Assembly (NCBI GenBank): GCA_014529385.2
Contig: CM043954.1
Location: 8,825,306 to 8,889,305 of the forward strand
Source of the DNA: Adiantum capillus-veneris
Taxonomy: Eukaryota > Streptophyta > Polypodiopsida > Polypodiales > Pteridaceae
Reading direction: 5' to 3'
Length of the DNA stretch: 64,000 bases
The notes beneath the pieces were generated by a model that saw only the letters and a program-made list of their open reading frames with translations, did not search any database and had not been told where the DNA came from. This document shows positions 23,619 to 35,354 of this stretch, one piece after another. The stretch's first letter is position 1. The number at the start of each line of letters is the position of its first letter. The position numbers and the translations under genes are program-made.

Positions 23619-26600
23619 ATGCTTTACAACATACGGTCCAAACTATCTTTTTGAGAATTTACGCATGACTGTGTGCTGGTTATCAAGGCTACTATCATAC
23701 ACTAAAACCCAGTCACCTTTGTCAATTGCTTTGCTCCTGATTCGATGTCGCTTATCAAAGTAGTCCTTGTTTTTCAACCTTGCATTTTTGAGTTGTTCTT
23801 TTGCAGCTTCAATGTCTCCAGGTCGTCTCTCTAGTTGCCTTATACGCAATGCAAGGAGATCTTCCCTGCAAAGCCCCTCTTGCCAAGGTAGTACATTCCA
23901 TGTGGGAATTGTATCTTCAATCGGCATCACTGGCTTTTGACCATACATTAGCTCCGCAGGCATGTAGCCAGTTACTGAGCTATGTGTTGTACGATCAGCC
24001 TATAAAGCATATGGTAACAATTTTGGCCACTCCCCAACTCTTCCATCGCAAGCCTTAGCCAAAGCTTTGATGATAGGAGGATGCCCTCTTTCACTCTTTC
24101 CATTGCCTTCAGGGTTATAAGTTGTGGTAAGAGAAAGCTTGATTCCTAATCTGGTAAAGAACTCCCTTGCTTCCTCAGCATCCAGCTCACCTCTATCTGC
24201 AGTGATCTTTCCCACACAGCCATAACGGCAAATCACCTCATCAAGAAGGAATTTTCACACAGCTTCTCTGGTTTTAGCTCTTAATTCTCTTCTTTCAACC
24301 TGGTTAGTTAGGTCCTCTCGTGCAAGAACCAAGTATCTCATCTACCAGAGTCCTAAAGGCATTGTGACTAGATCCACAACCCATTTATAGTGCATGGCTA
24401 GTGGATATGTAGGGTGCAATCCATCACGATGTCGTACATTTGAATACATTTGACAAGTTACACATGACTCTACAAATTGAGATACATCTTTATACATACC
24501 CTTCCACCAGTATTTTTCTTTCAAATTGGAGAAGGTTGCCCACACACCCCTGTGTCCAGCCCATAGACTCTCATGAAAATCTTGCATGAGCTTTACTTGA
24601 GTCTCTTTTTTACATATAACCCGTTGTAGTGTAGCACCCTTTTGTTTAGGATGCTTCCACAAGTAACCATCCCTCAAAAAGTACCCATATGCTTTCCTGC
24701 ATATCCTCTTGAATTCTTGTCCAGACCAATCATCCTGTTTTGTTAGAGTACTCAAGTAGCTTCCAATAAGAAGCCAATCACCTTCATAAAGCTCTTTCAA
24801 GAATGATTCAAGTAGATTAGTCATGCAGACATTGTTTCCTTTGACATGAGAGATAGAATAGAACTTTGTGCCTACATCATCTCCCTCGTCAATCATTTGT
24901 GACTCATCTTCATACCTTGCCCTTGATAGCATATCTGCCACTGTATTGTCTTTACCTGCAATGTGCTTAAAATCGGAATATAAGGAGGCAATACACCGCA
25001 ACATAGCAATGTATGGCGTTGAGCAGCTTGTAATCATCCCAAGAAGTGGTAGACAATCTGTTTCTACAACCACACATGCACCAATTAGGTACTCTTTGCC
25101 ACTTTTCAAGGGTGTAACCATACCCCATAACTCTCTCTTTATCTGTGGATAGTTTCTTTGGTGAGCACTTAGTACCTTTGCTCCAAATCTTACCACATAC
25201 CTGTGTCCTTCTTTGTCATCTTGACTTATTGGCCATCCGATCCCTGTAGGACTGGTGTCTACTGTCACAATTACTGGCCTTTGACACTCATAGTCTACCT
25301 TTCTCAAAGTTGTTGGTGACTGGAGCAACTCCTTTAGCTTTTTCATGGATTTTACATGTGCTTCTGTCCATTTAAACTTCTGATTCTTTCTAAGCAGCTG
25401 ATAAAGAGGATTAGCTACATGTGCATAATGTGGAATCCAAATAACATAGAAGACACATGCTCCCAGAAACCTTCTAACGTCAGTGATGCTAGTGCATGTT
25501 TCTTTCATTCTTTGGATGGCATCTACCTTTGTTGGACAAGGTTTCCTACCATATGGCCCGCACATGTGCCCCACAATGAGCAATTCATTGACACCAAACA
25601 TAGACTTTTTCCCTGACAATGTAAGATTCACTTTTTCCAACCTAGACAAAATTTTATCACAATCATTCATGTGATTTACCACAATCCTGTGACATCCCTT
25701 GAGATCCAAAGCTTCATCTTTGTCACTTTCTTCACATCCTTTGATAGGAAAATCATCAATGAAAGGCATTGTGATTTGAGGAATAAAGTCACGTAAGACC
25801 TTATTCATCCCATTCATCATATGTGCAACCGAGTTGGTTGCTCCCTGTGGCAAGGTACACATCCTTAACCAAACCCAAAGGTGTCCTCATAGTTGTCAAG
25901 TCTCTGCTTTCGATTGCAAGCTGAAACTGATCATACCCTGAGTAGAGATCCCCCATTGAGTAGATTGACCTCCCTACAAACTCATCCACGATTGGACCTG
26001 TACCTACATTCTAATCGTCACCTTGTTTACTGGTTGCATATCTTGGATGAAGCGTAGAGAACCATTCTTCTTTGGAACTTTGAACCACCTGTTTGAGTAT
26101 GGAGCATAAGAAGGCTCCAAGATTCCCATTTTGATTTTCTCATTCTGTAGCTCTACTAACTTTGGCAAATGAGCCTTTGGAACTGGAATAGGCCGCAAAT
26201 TCCAAGGCACATGAGGTATTGTAAAAATTACCATAGGAGCTACAATAGAAGGATCAACACATCCTATCTCATGTGGCTCAAATGAAAAAGCCTTACCATG
26301 CTTTGAAAGCATTTCTTTGAAGCACTTTGTCTCCTCCTGTGTTAGAAACTCCTTGCGACCAATCTGCAACTCTTGGAAAGACTCTTTTGTGAAGGTATGC
26401 CCAATATTCTTAGGATTCTTCAAACTTGGTTGTAAAGAAGCCTGCTCAATTTTTTCCCTATTGTTGGGTGGTAAGGGTGAAGCTACTGGTTTCACCTTCT
26501 TTGCTACACTCTTGTACTTAGTTTCAACATGGATTTCTGGGCCAACTGTTTGGTTTTCTTTAAAGGCTTCTATTACTTGATACATTTCCATAGAGCAAAC

Positions 26601-26830
26601 TTCCACAACTTCATTTTCAAGATGCAAACTAGACCCCATTATAGCATCAAGCTCACCCATAGTATCTACAAAAGAAACTTGTTCACACAAACCCAAAACA
26701 TTTTCAGTAGGCTCTAGCAACCCACTTTCTTTCATGCCCATTTGTACATTATGTACATATTGCCTCTCACATCTCTTCAAATCTTCAAGTTTTGTAAAAC
26801 ATACTGATCCATTCCTTATTACCAAGGAGC
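23619..26830 (-). pseudogene. D pol: RT, RNase H, integrase
   Basis: The RT lead-in at 26004-26825 has VPKKNGSLRFIQDMQPVN. After a frame break near 26000 comes SMGDLYSGYDQF, then LPQGATNSVAHMMNG and the catalytic box PFIDDFPIKG near 25750. The RNase H near 25250 reads VTVDTSPTGIGW with its Asp intact, and later TDCLPLLG. The integrase has an HHCC head near 24500 (CVTCQMYSN), ADRGELDAEEA near 24180, and GNGKSERGHPP near 24080. A long frame of 506 codons (24342-25862) is open. Breaks lie near 26000, 25860, 24340 and 24000. The RT wording differs clearly from both Tat-like and chromovirus pol in this window. Confidence 0.88.
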
Positions 26831-27172
26831 CCGTTGAGAAAGTTTCACCTATTTTTGGATTAGGCGAGACCCTTTTTCTTTCTGTACCACTGCAATCCCG
26901 CTTTACAATGGTACTTGGCCAAAACCCATCATTTCCCTATGGTCATGAAACTCTTTGCTCACCTTTGGTAGAGGATGTTCTTTGAGGTTGTCACGATTTC
27001 TTTCATGGTTCACACAAACTGTGAGAAATTGGACAACACGTTTACCATCTTTGCTACGTATCCTAGCATATGCAGAACCATCGTCCATTACCTTTGTTTC
27101 CATTCAAACTCCCACAATGTAGGGCTGTCCAAGGATGAGATGATATGAAGATGTATCCTGTACAAAGAAGTT

Positions 27173-28045
27173 TTAGTCAATCTTTACATCACCTATTGTC
27201 ACCTTCACACCTAGACATGCTGCATACAATTCACCAGATGAATTGTTTGCCACTTTTACCATCCAACCATGATCTATGTCCATCGGCCATTTGAACTTCC
27301 TGTAGAGACTCTTTGACATTATGTTTATTTCTGAACCATGGTCAATCAAGGCAACAAATGGCTCTTCAAGATCACTTACCTTGACCAAAGTTTCTGTAGT
27401 AGCCTCATTTTGTTGGCATTTTGTAATGTAGGCATACACTGAAAATGTGTCCACTGTATCATTCCATCCTATTTCTAGACGTATGCAATCACCTGCTTCA
27501 TGTAGAATCTCTTTTGTAAGCTTTCCCTTTTTAGCTAATTTCATGACATTTGGCCAAATTTGACCATGATGGTCATTCACCTCTTCATCACTAAGATGCT
27601 CAATTTTTACTCCATAAGTAGCTACCTCAATTGAAGAGGTGGCATGGTTAGTTGCCATATCTTCAACTAAGGTTTGCATCCCCCCCTTCCCAAAGTTAGT
27701 TCTCAAGGGTAGACCTGTCTCTCTTAAGTGGATTTTACCATCCTTAAAAAAGACAACATCTTTTGATAAAGCATCACTAAAATCATCACAATCCCTTCTT
27801 ACATGGTCTGCACTATCACACCAAATACATCTATTAACAAACCCTTCTTTGGGTTGTTGCCTTTGCCTAGGAAGTGGCCCTGATGATTGGCCTTTTTCTT
27901 CAAGCTTTGCAAGCTTCACCTTCAAGTCACGCATTCCCTTCACAAGCTCATCTAGCATGGACTCATCAAACTTAGGAGCGATAAAAGTAGGCTTTACCAT
28001 TTTGTCAGAAGTTGAGGTTGAAGGACTTGTAGTGTTTACTACCAT
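27173..28045 (-). pseudogene. D nucleocapsid and protease
   Basis: A zinc knuckle CIWCDSADHVRRDC near 27820 has the CCHC spacing. The protease part near 27340 reads ALIDHGSEINIM, with Asp-His-Gly in place of Asp-Ser/Thr-Gly, then a flap-like WMVKVANN. The frame continues into RT after breaks near 27170. Gag lies immediately upstream, separated by a stop at about 28046-28063. Confidence 0.8.
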
Positions 28046-28063
28046 CTTGTCCCTTCTTCTTTG

Positions 28064-28758
28064 TCATTTGGCAAGCAACGAGATAGCACCTTCAACTTCA
28101 TTCCAGTCGGTCTTTAGTCCTTTCTCAGCATCTTTATCTTCAAGAAGAAGCTCCAAATTTTCTTGAAACTCTTTACCTGCGGATTGTAAGAAAAGATATG
28201 TCTTCTCTGCATCTAGTGTAGCCCTTTCTGTCCTGGTGAGTTGTGCATAGCGCTTCTCAAATTCCCTAAGTAGCTCTGTTATTGATAGTCCTTGCTTTGG
28301 CTTGACTACCCATTCTAAGAACATCCTTTTTGTCACTCTCTCTGAGTCCTCCATGAAGTATTCCTCCTTTAAAGATACTTTGAGTTCTTCCCAATTTCTC
28401 CCATGCCCATCTTTAATTCCCCTAACATGCTCCCTAATTTTTGGAGCAACAACTAGCTCAAAGCTTTGAATCATCTCACCTTCTGACACGCGATGCAGCT
28501 CCATCTCCTTCACGTACTCGCGTAAGTACTTGGTTACATCTTTGCCATTGAACTGATCCATTCTGTTGACGACCTCTTGTATGGCCTTCGTTGCCGAAAT
28601 ATCCCTTCTTTCAGTAGCATGTTGTTGTTGCATGAACATTGCAAATGCTTGAAACATTTGCATTGTTGCTGGGTCAAAATGCATACCCTGTGGCTCAACA
28701 TGATCACCAATGGTTACCCACAAACTCTCACCCTGGTAGATTCGCGTCGGGTTCACCA
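28064..28758 (-). CDS. D gag (capsid region)
   Basis: This open frame of about 231 codons begins in the primer site. The first ATG in frame is near codon 26 (MHFDPATMQMF), so the true start is uncertain. It has a Gag-type helical capsid region with FNGKDVTKYLREY, ELLREFEKRYAQL and LLLEDKDAEKG. No knuckle lies here; it is in the following frame (27173-28045). Confidence 0.7.
28741..28758 (-). promoter_or_regulatory. D primer binding site (probable tRNA-Trp)
   Basis: TGGTGAACCCGACGCGAA on the minus strand lies 6 nt from the 5' LTR end. From memory it matches the complement of the plant tRNA-Trp 3' end with one mismatch. Alignment with tRNA sequences would confirm this. Confidence 0.65.
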
Positions 28759-28764
28759 AAAATA

Positions 28765-30934
28765 TGTCAACAAGTTGGCGGTCTTGCTAGGAAGGCACCG
28801 GGCCTCTTACTGTGAGAGTTTGTGAGGAAGCTCAAGGGTTATGGGAAGGAGCTAAGATGTAGATAACATAGCTTCCAGAGCTAAAGAAGAAATGTAGCCA
28901 AAGAAGCCGCTCACTTTCCCTTATAAACACACATGTGATGGAGAGAACTCATGAAAGACAGTCAGAACAAAACAAAAATGAAAACATCGAGATTACGATC
29001 ATGTCGTATTATGGGAAGGATAAAACGGTTAATGGATGAGTTAATGATATTTAATCTTTGTTGTCCAAATAAGCTACGGATTGCTCTTTGGAACTATAGC
29101 TTTGTGCTTACTATAATGTATATCTTTTGTCTAGCGATTGGGATTAGTTGTGAGTACAAATCCTCTTGATTCATAATAAAATAACCACATTCACATCAAA
29201 AGAAAAGTCATAGTCAATAATAGGTAGTATGATGGGATCTAGTGAGAGAAGTACTTCGTTGAGCCTTTCAGGACCAAATAGAAACACTATGCGTTGCTGA
29301 AAGTGAATCTTCCGGCTAATCCAAATGTTGACCCTAATAGATTGCACCGAATGAAATTGAAAGAAATTACCTCTATGTGGATTATGGTTATTCATCAATG
29401 ATATACTTAGTATGTTCAAAGATAAAGGTGTGAAAGAAGTGAAAGGAGAAGAAGAAGAGAGTTTCTCTCCCAAGCCCTATTGTTGCCCTTAGGCAATAAG
29501 GATACTGTGGGGAGAGAAGTACTTGTAGCAAGGAGATTCTAGAGTTTGTGGAAGAGAATGAGAACCTTAAGAGAGAGAGAGATGCTTGTGGAAGATGAAG
29601 ATATGGTTACTAACCTTGTGCACATAATTGTTTCCCGCAAGAAGGTTGTACCCATTACATTGACAAGGTTGCTGCTTGAATACCTTCCAATGAAACAATT
29701 AGAACACAACAAGAGAGATCAAAGGAGTAGTAAAGATATAATTATGGATAGATCTAAGTGTGGTGGTGGTATTAAAGATAGATAATGAGAGATAGAGATA
29801 GAGTTAGAGACAAGTATCGGACTAGATATGCAAATGAAAGGAAAACTAGCAACATATATCTTACATGAGAGCAATCGCCACCACCTTAATGGAGAGAGAA
29901 GCTGAGGCAAGACTTCAACCTTCCTTCAAGAGAAAGTGTGGCACTAAGATGAGTGTGACACTATGGAATTGAGCTATTCTCACTCACTCATAACTTTCCC
30001 CAATGAAGAGAAGGTTGCCCTTTTTATAGGTGAGGGAGCCATGCTTTACATAATCACTTGATTAGGCTAAAGAGTTAACCCAAATCAAATTTTCTTTGGA
30101 TATTTCTTAAAATGGGCAATATTAGGACTCAAAATATCATGAAAATCAGCATTTTTGGTCATTGAGGCTCCATGTGGGTGCATGATGTATGTGGGCCCCA
30201 CCTAGGCATCTTCTGTGTGGCTCGAGCAGGGGGTCCCAACTTGTGTGTTGTCCTTCAAGGAATCTTTGAGGTGTCACATTCACATGCTTGTGTCTTTTAT
30301 CTCCAAATATCTTATTTTATGGAAAAATACCAAGATTACCTCTTTTCACTTGATTCACCTGTTTACCATCTCTTCTTGCAGTGTAGCTGTGAGAGGGTTT
30401 TTCACTGGCTTACCTGTAACTTTTGACCTGTAACTCGGATTGACATGCTTCAGAAGGAAAAATTGGCCTACTAAAAGAGCTTGACATGGTTTTGGCCTTT
30501 TCTCCATGCCCTTAGGTTGGGATTTTCAAATTGGGATGGTCCAAGAATCTTTGGATCTTCCTTTTCATAAAGTCTTCTAGTGGGCCCTTCCCTCTTGTAT
30601 GTATCCAAGAAGGTATGCATTATTGAAGGGTTATATTATTAAATAAATGTGAAAAGAAGAAAATAATTTATATATGGTAGGGTATTGTTGAGATATTAGA
30701 TAAATATACAAATCCTTTTTCCCCAGACAAAAAGAGGCACAATCATTGATACTTCTTTTGCAGTACTTTCTAATAGTAATGTACATTTATATTACTTCAA
30801 AGGTAATACTAAGGTATGGTAGAAAGCTTTTATTTATGAATATGAGTTATTATATGAAGTATACTTATGCATCAAAAGTCACAAGATAAATCGTTTAATG
30901 CCCGTTCTCACTATATACGTGCCACAACACGACA
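28765..30934 (-). repeat. D 5' LTR
   Basis: It pairs with 21167-23338. In the transcript, the segment from the TATA box (30022-30028) to 28765 would form a long leader of roughly 1.2 kb carrying the ORF at 29171-29395 ahead of gag. Confidence 0.92.
29171..29395 (-). CDS. Conserved leader-type ORF inside the D 5' LTR
   Basis: This is the second copy of the ORF at 21573-21797, with the same translated core (SRKIHFQQR, FLFG, ILPIIDY). It starts about 625 nt downstream of the TATA box and ends about 405 nt before the LTR end. It should therefore be transcribed as an upstream ORF of D gag. Both LTR copies are intact. Confidence 0.65.
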   Translation of the reverse strand: MNNHNPHRGNFFQFHSVQSIRVNIWISRKIHFQQRIVFLFGPERLNEVLLSLDPIILPIIDYDFSFDVNVVILL

Positions 30935-31121
30935 ATGCTTGATTGTGGACACTCGTTGAGTGTAGAAAGCGTTACAAGTACCACGATAGCAGGTTCAGCA
31001 GATTTGCAGGTTTTTGCAGATTGCATCTATTTTATCTTAGTGCTTCAAGACGTATGACGGTTTCAGTCAGATTGTTACTACCCTGCATGGAAGTTCAGAA
31101 TAATAAATTTCCTAAAAGGAA
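30935..31121 (+). other. C leader, degraded gag N-terminus
   Basis: This copia sequence resumes after D. It has stops in all frames, and the usual N-terminal gag motifs cannot be traced. No separate gene is seen. Confidence 0.5.
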
Positions 31122-32530
31122 AAAGTTATTGAGACTATGTAGAAGGAGACAATGAAAAGGAACAAGAGATTCCCGAGGCAAATGCTACAGCAGAACAAAG
31201 GAAATCTTTGAGGGACTCGCAACAAGGCCAGAGCAAAGTGATGTATTGGCTTTCTATGAGCATCACAGATGGCATGATGGGCTATCTACAGGATGCTGAA
31301 ACCCCCGCCATTGTATGGAAAAACTTAGGTAGAGTGTTCGTGGTGAATACCAAGGCCAGGAAGCTTCAACTAAAGTTGGAGCTAAATCAGGTTAAGAGGA
31401 ATAACCTCTCCATCAATGATTATGCTTTGAAGATCAAGAGTATCATTGAGGCTCTTGGATCTATTAAAGTTTCAGTGGAAGACGATGACATTGTCTGTGC
31501 ATGCTTGGATGGCCTAGGAGAAGAGTATGTACATTTCAAGTCTTCCATGAATACAAGAGACGACATCCCCATGTTCCAAGATTTGATTTCTATGCTTATT
31601 CTTGAGGAGAAGAACCTTGACACATCTTCTTCTCATGGAAGAAATAATTCTGAACAGGCCTTCTATTCTAACTCCAACAGAGGTAGAGGTAGAGGTAGAG
31701 GTCGTGGTCGAGGCCCAAGTGGTTGTAGGGGCCGATTTCGAGAAGGTCAATCAAATCAAAACAATACAGGTGGTAGGGGAAACCAGTCTCAAGGCAGGGG
31801 GAGTCAAAGAGGTCGTGGTGCAGGATCAAGCAGGCAGCAACATACTGTAGATAGTAGAGAATGTTGGACTTGTGGTGAAAGAGGTCACATGTCACGTGAC
31901 TGTCCAAAGGGAAAAGAAAGTGGAAAGAGAGAACAGGGCAACTATGCATCTACTAGCAGAGATGCAGATGACAGCAAAAACGAGCGCATGTTTGTTATGC
32001 ATCATGTAGTGAATACAATGACTGCAGAGAATTCCACCCAAGATGATGTTTGGTATGTGGATTCAGGTGCCTCTAATCACATGACGTCTCGTGGAGAGTG
32101 GTTTAGAGATATGCGCAAACCAGATGTGTCAGGCTATGTGCAGACAGGAGATGACACAGCTCACCCCATTGCTCATGTAGGGGACATACCTCTAAATACG
32201 AAGAGTGGGAAATCAAAGTACTTAGCATATGTACTTCATGTCCCAAACATTACAAAGAATCTTGTTTCTGCTGGACAAATGGTTGAGCAGGGTTTGCAGG
32301 TTCGTTTCAATCCGAATGGCTGTTATGTAGAAGATTTCCAGAATGGCTGTAAGCTGATCACAGAGGGCAAATGTGTGGGCAGAATGTTTACACTGAATGT
32401 AGACATGCCTGAGGTAAAAGCTGCATTATTTGCACAGGGCACAGGTGTTGTGGCTGATGTTGACATTTGGCACAAACGCATTGGCCATGTCAATGATCAG
32501 AGATTCCTCAGAATGCAATCAAAATAGATT
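31122..32530 (+). pseudogene. C gag and protease (copia)
   Basis: The capsid region of the UBN2-type copia Gag includes VMYWLSMSITDGMMGYL and LDGLGEEYVHFKSS. An RG-rich stretch (31680-31840) and a CCHC knuckle CWTCGERGHMSRDC near 31862 follow. The protease site is WYVDSGASNHMTS near 32050, and the pre-integrase domain has DIWHKRIGHVN near 32465. A TAG at 32525-32527 cuts the polyprotein. The N-terminus is lost upstream of about 31122. Proteins of this type build the virus-like particle in the cytoplasm. Confidence 0.88.
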
Positions 32531-33297
32531 ATAAAAGGTTTGCCCAAATTCAAGGTCGATGGTATACATAAAGTGTGTGCAGCATGCCAGTTTGGAAAAC
32601 AGTCAAAGGGCTCATTTCCACATGAGCGAAATGTATGTAAAAAGCCACTTGAGGTGCTGCACACAGATGTTTGGGGTCCAACTGATATTGCAAGTATACA
32701 TGGTTGCAAGTATTATGTCTCTTTCATTGATGACCATACAAGGAAAGTATGGATCTACTTCATGCGTAACAAAAGTGAAGTTTTTGGTCACTTTCAGGAC
32801 TTCAAAGTCATGATTGAGAAGGAGACAGATATGCAAATCAAGACATTGAGGTCAAATGGAGGGGGAGAGTACTTCTCCAATTATTTTTCAGATTTTCTGC
32901 GAATGCATGGTATACGCAGGCAGTTTACATGTAGATATACTCCACAGCAGAATGGGGTCGCAGAAAGGAAAAACAGGCACATTGCAGAGGTTGCACGTGC
33001 ATTGATGAATGAGAAGAACATGCCTCATCATTTCTGGGCTGAAGCTGTAAATACAGATGTGTACATTATGAACAGGACACCTATAGATGCGGTGCATGAT
33101 GTAACGCCTGAGAAAAAGTTTACAAGTACAAAGCCTGATTTGGCACACTTGAAAGTGTTTGGCTGCATAGCTTACGTGCATGTACCATATGAGTTGCATA
33201 GGAATTGGATCCTAAAGTAGAGAAATGTATTCTTGTGGGATATTCCCTTGAACAAAAGGGGTACAGGTGCTACAATCCTACTACACGAGAATTATGA
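32531..33297 (+). pseudogene. C integrase (copia)
   Basis: A Cys pair VCAACQFGKQS lies near 32577. The DDE core follows: LHTDVWGP near 32660, SNGGGEYFS near 32855, and NGVAERKNRHI near 32955. The frame shifts near 33200 after YELHR and a stop lies just before 33298. The fold continues out of frame as ILVGYS and YNPTTREL. Confidence 0.88.
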
Positions 33298-35304
33298 GTG
33301 AGCAGAGATGTAGTCTTTGATGAGATGGGCAGCTGGTACAGTAATGCACATGGCACTATTGGGGCTGATGTAAAAGATGATGTGGTTGTACCAAATGTGA
33401 GGCCACAGTCACAGGTTTTGAGTGGACCACAAGAGTCCTCTTCTCGGGGCTCTGTTGAGAAGCCATGGAATGGTAGACTACGTACGCAGGTTACTCCACC
33501 AGCACGTACAGGGAATGTATCACGAAAAAGAAAGAAAAAGGTAGATGAACCTCCCTTTATGGCTGATGCATCATCAAGGTTTTCACATGTAGACATGGAT
33601 TCAGATGGTTCTGAACAAAGTCTTGATGAGGAATTTGGAATTCCGGCTGTCAGGACACCTGGTGTAAGGAAAGTACAAGAAGATTCTAGAGGGCAAAGAA
33701 GTGACCCAGGACCGCACAGATCTAACAGAGTCAGAAATCCAGTTCAGAAATTGACTTATGATGGGTATCTAGCGCATCACCAAGCCTACATGGCTAAGGT
33801 GATACAAGATGTGGAGCCCACATGTTTTGAGGATGCAGTTGGAAATGTGCATTGGGATGATGCAATGAATGAAGAGATGGCTGCATTGGAAGCAAACGAC
33901 ACATGGGAGTTGGTACCATTGCCAAGTGGCAAGAAAGCTATTGGCTGTAAATGGGTGTATAAAACTAATCATAAGGCTGATGGTAACATTGAGCGTCACA
34001 AGGTAAGGCTGGTCACAAAGGGTTATGCACAGACGTATGGCATAGACTATGAGGAGACCTTTGCTCCAGTGGCAAAGATGACGACTGTGACAGCTGTCAT
34101 AGCAGTGGCTGCATCTAGAGGATGGATTATGCATCAAATGGATGTAAAGAATGCCTTCTTGAATGGTGAGTTGCAAGAGGAAGTGTATATGGATCAGCCA
34201 CCTGGTTATGTCGATCCAGGTTACCCAGATTATGTATGCAGACTTCTCAAAGATGTGTATGGTTTGAAGCAGGGCTCTAGAGCATGGTATGACAGGATTG
34301 CCAAGTATCTTGTCAGTATTGGGTTTAGGAGAGCTCATGCTGATCATTCACTCTATGTACGTGAGAGTGATGTGGGGATTGTGGTCATTACCATATATGT
34401 AGATGAACTTATTATTGTGGGTGACAATGCTGTGGAGATTGACCATGTGAAGGGTCTTCCCAAACAGGAGTTTGAAATGAAAGATTTGGGCGAGTTGCAC
34501 TACTTTCTTGGCATTGATGTGATCAGGACTCCAGAGGGTGTATGGCTGTCACAGAGACAATATGCTTTGGACATGTTGTCAAAGTATGGTATGGCTGATT
34601 GTAAGCCAATTTCTATTCCCTTGGATGTGAATGCAAAGCTGAGTGCAGAGAAGGGTGATGTTGTTGAGGATGTCAATATGTACAGGAAGATTATGGGTAG
34701 TCTAATCTACTTGACTATCACGAGGCCAGACTTGAGCTACACAGTAGGCTTGGAGAGTCAGTTCATGCAGCTTCCGAGGAAGCCACATTTGGATGGAGTA
34801 CGACGTACACTTTGGTATGTGCAAGGGATTCTTGACTACGCATTGTTCTATGCAGCAGATGTGCCATTAGCATTGTATGGGTATACAGATGCAGATTGGG
34901 CAGGTAGCATTGTTGATAGGAGATCTACGAGTGGCTTCATGTTCTCTTTTGGGAGTGCTGTTGTTACCTGGAGCAGCAAAAAGCATCCTACGGTTGCTTT
35001 ATCGAGCACAGAGGCCGAGTACAGAGGTGCAGCAGTTGTGGCGTGTGAGGTAGCTTGGCTACGCACATTACTTGAGGACTTGGGAGTGCAGGTGGACCAG
35101 CATATTTTCATCTATTGTGACAACCTCAGCAGCATGCAGTTAGCTAGGAACCCAGTGTTTCATGCCAGGACCAAGCACATAGAGGTCCATTACCACTACG
35201 TTCGAGAGCGAGTGTTGGCGGGCGACATCGACTTGGTCTACGTCAGCACAGAGGAGCAGATAGCGGATATCTTTACCAAGGCCCTCGGAGCTGAGAAGCT
35301 TTGA
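33298..35304 (+). CDS. C reverse transcriptase and RNase H (copia)
   Basis: This open frame of 668 codons has a linker, then RT from about 33880 (NDTWELVPLPSGKKAIGCKW, QMDVKNAFLNGEL). The catalytic box reads IYVDELIIVGD near 34397, where copia RT normally has YVDD, so the second catalytic Asp is Glu. RNase H at about 34870-35290 has DADWAG, SSTEAEY and YCDNLSS, and the end ADIFTKAL. The polypurine tract follows 38 nt later. The frame starts just after a stop, so it is a fragment of the polyprotein and not a natural start. Confidence 0.88.
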   Translation: MSRDVVFDEMGSWYSNAHGTIGADVKDDVVVPNVRPQSQVLSGPQESSSRGSVEKPWNGRLRTQVTPPARTGNVSRKRKKKVDEPPFMADASSRFSHVDMDSDGSEQSLDEEFGIPAVRTPGVRKVQEDSRGQRSDPGPHRSNRVRNPVQKLTYDGYLAHHQAYMAKVIQDVEPTCFEDAVGNVHWDDAMNEEMAALEANDTWELVPLPSGKKAIGCKWVYKTNHKADGNIERHKVRLVTKGYAQTYGIDYEETFAPVAKMTTVTAVIAVAASRGWIMHQMDVKNAFLNGELQEEVYMDQPPGYVDPGYPDYVCRLLKDVYGLKQGSRAWYDRIAKYLVSIGFRRAHADHSLYVRESDVGIVVITIYVDELIIVGDNAVEIDHVKGLPKQEFEMKDLGELHYFLGIDVIRTPEGVWLSQRQYALDMLSKYGMADCKPISIPLDVNAKLSAEKGDVVEDVNMYRKIMGSLIYLTITRPDLSYTVGLESQFMQLPRKPHLDGVRRTLWYVQGILDYALFYAADVPLALYGYTDADWAGSIVDRRSTSGFMFSFGSAVVTWSSKKHPTVALSSTEAEYRGAAVVACEVAWLRTLLEDLGVQVDQHIFIYCDNLSSMQLARNPVFHARTKHIEVHYHYVRERVLAGDIDLVYVSTEEQIADIFTKALGAEKL

Positions 35305-35342
35305 CGTTTCCGGACTATGCTTGGACTCTACAAAATGCAGAG

Positions 35343-35354
35343 CTCGAGGGGGAG
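35343..35354 (+). promoter_or_regulatory. Polypurine tract of C
   Basis: CTCGAGGGGGAG abuts the 3' LTR start. Confidence 0.85.

Larger units (their letters stand above)
21167..30934 (-). mobile_element. Element D: complete Ty3/gypsy retrotransposon inserted in C
   Basis: It has LTRs of about 2.17 kb at 21167-23338 and 28765-30934, a probable tRNA-Trp primer site, gag, protease, RT, RNase H, integrase and a polypurine tract, all on the minus strand. The flanks read ACGC on the left and ATGC on the right, a duplication with one mismatch. The copia leader resumes at 30935. Its pol is unlike that of the Tat-like elements here and has a single RNase H. Confidence 0.92.
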
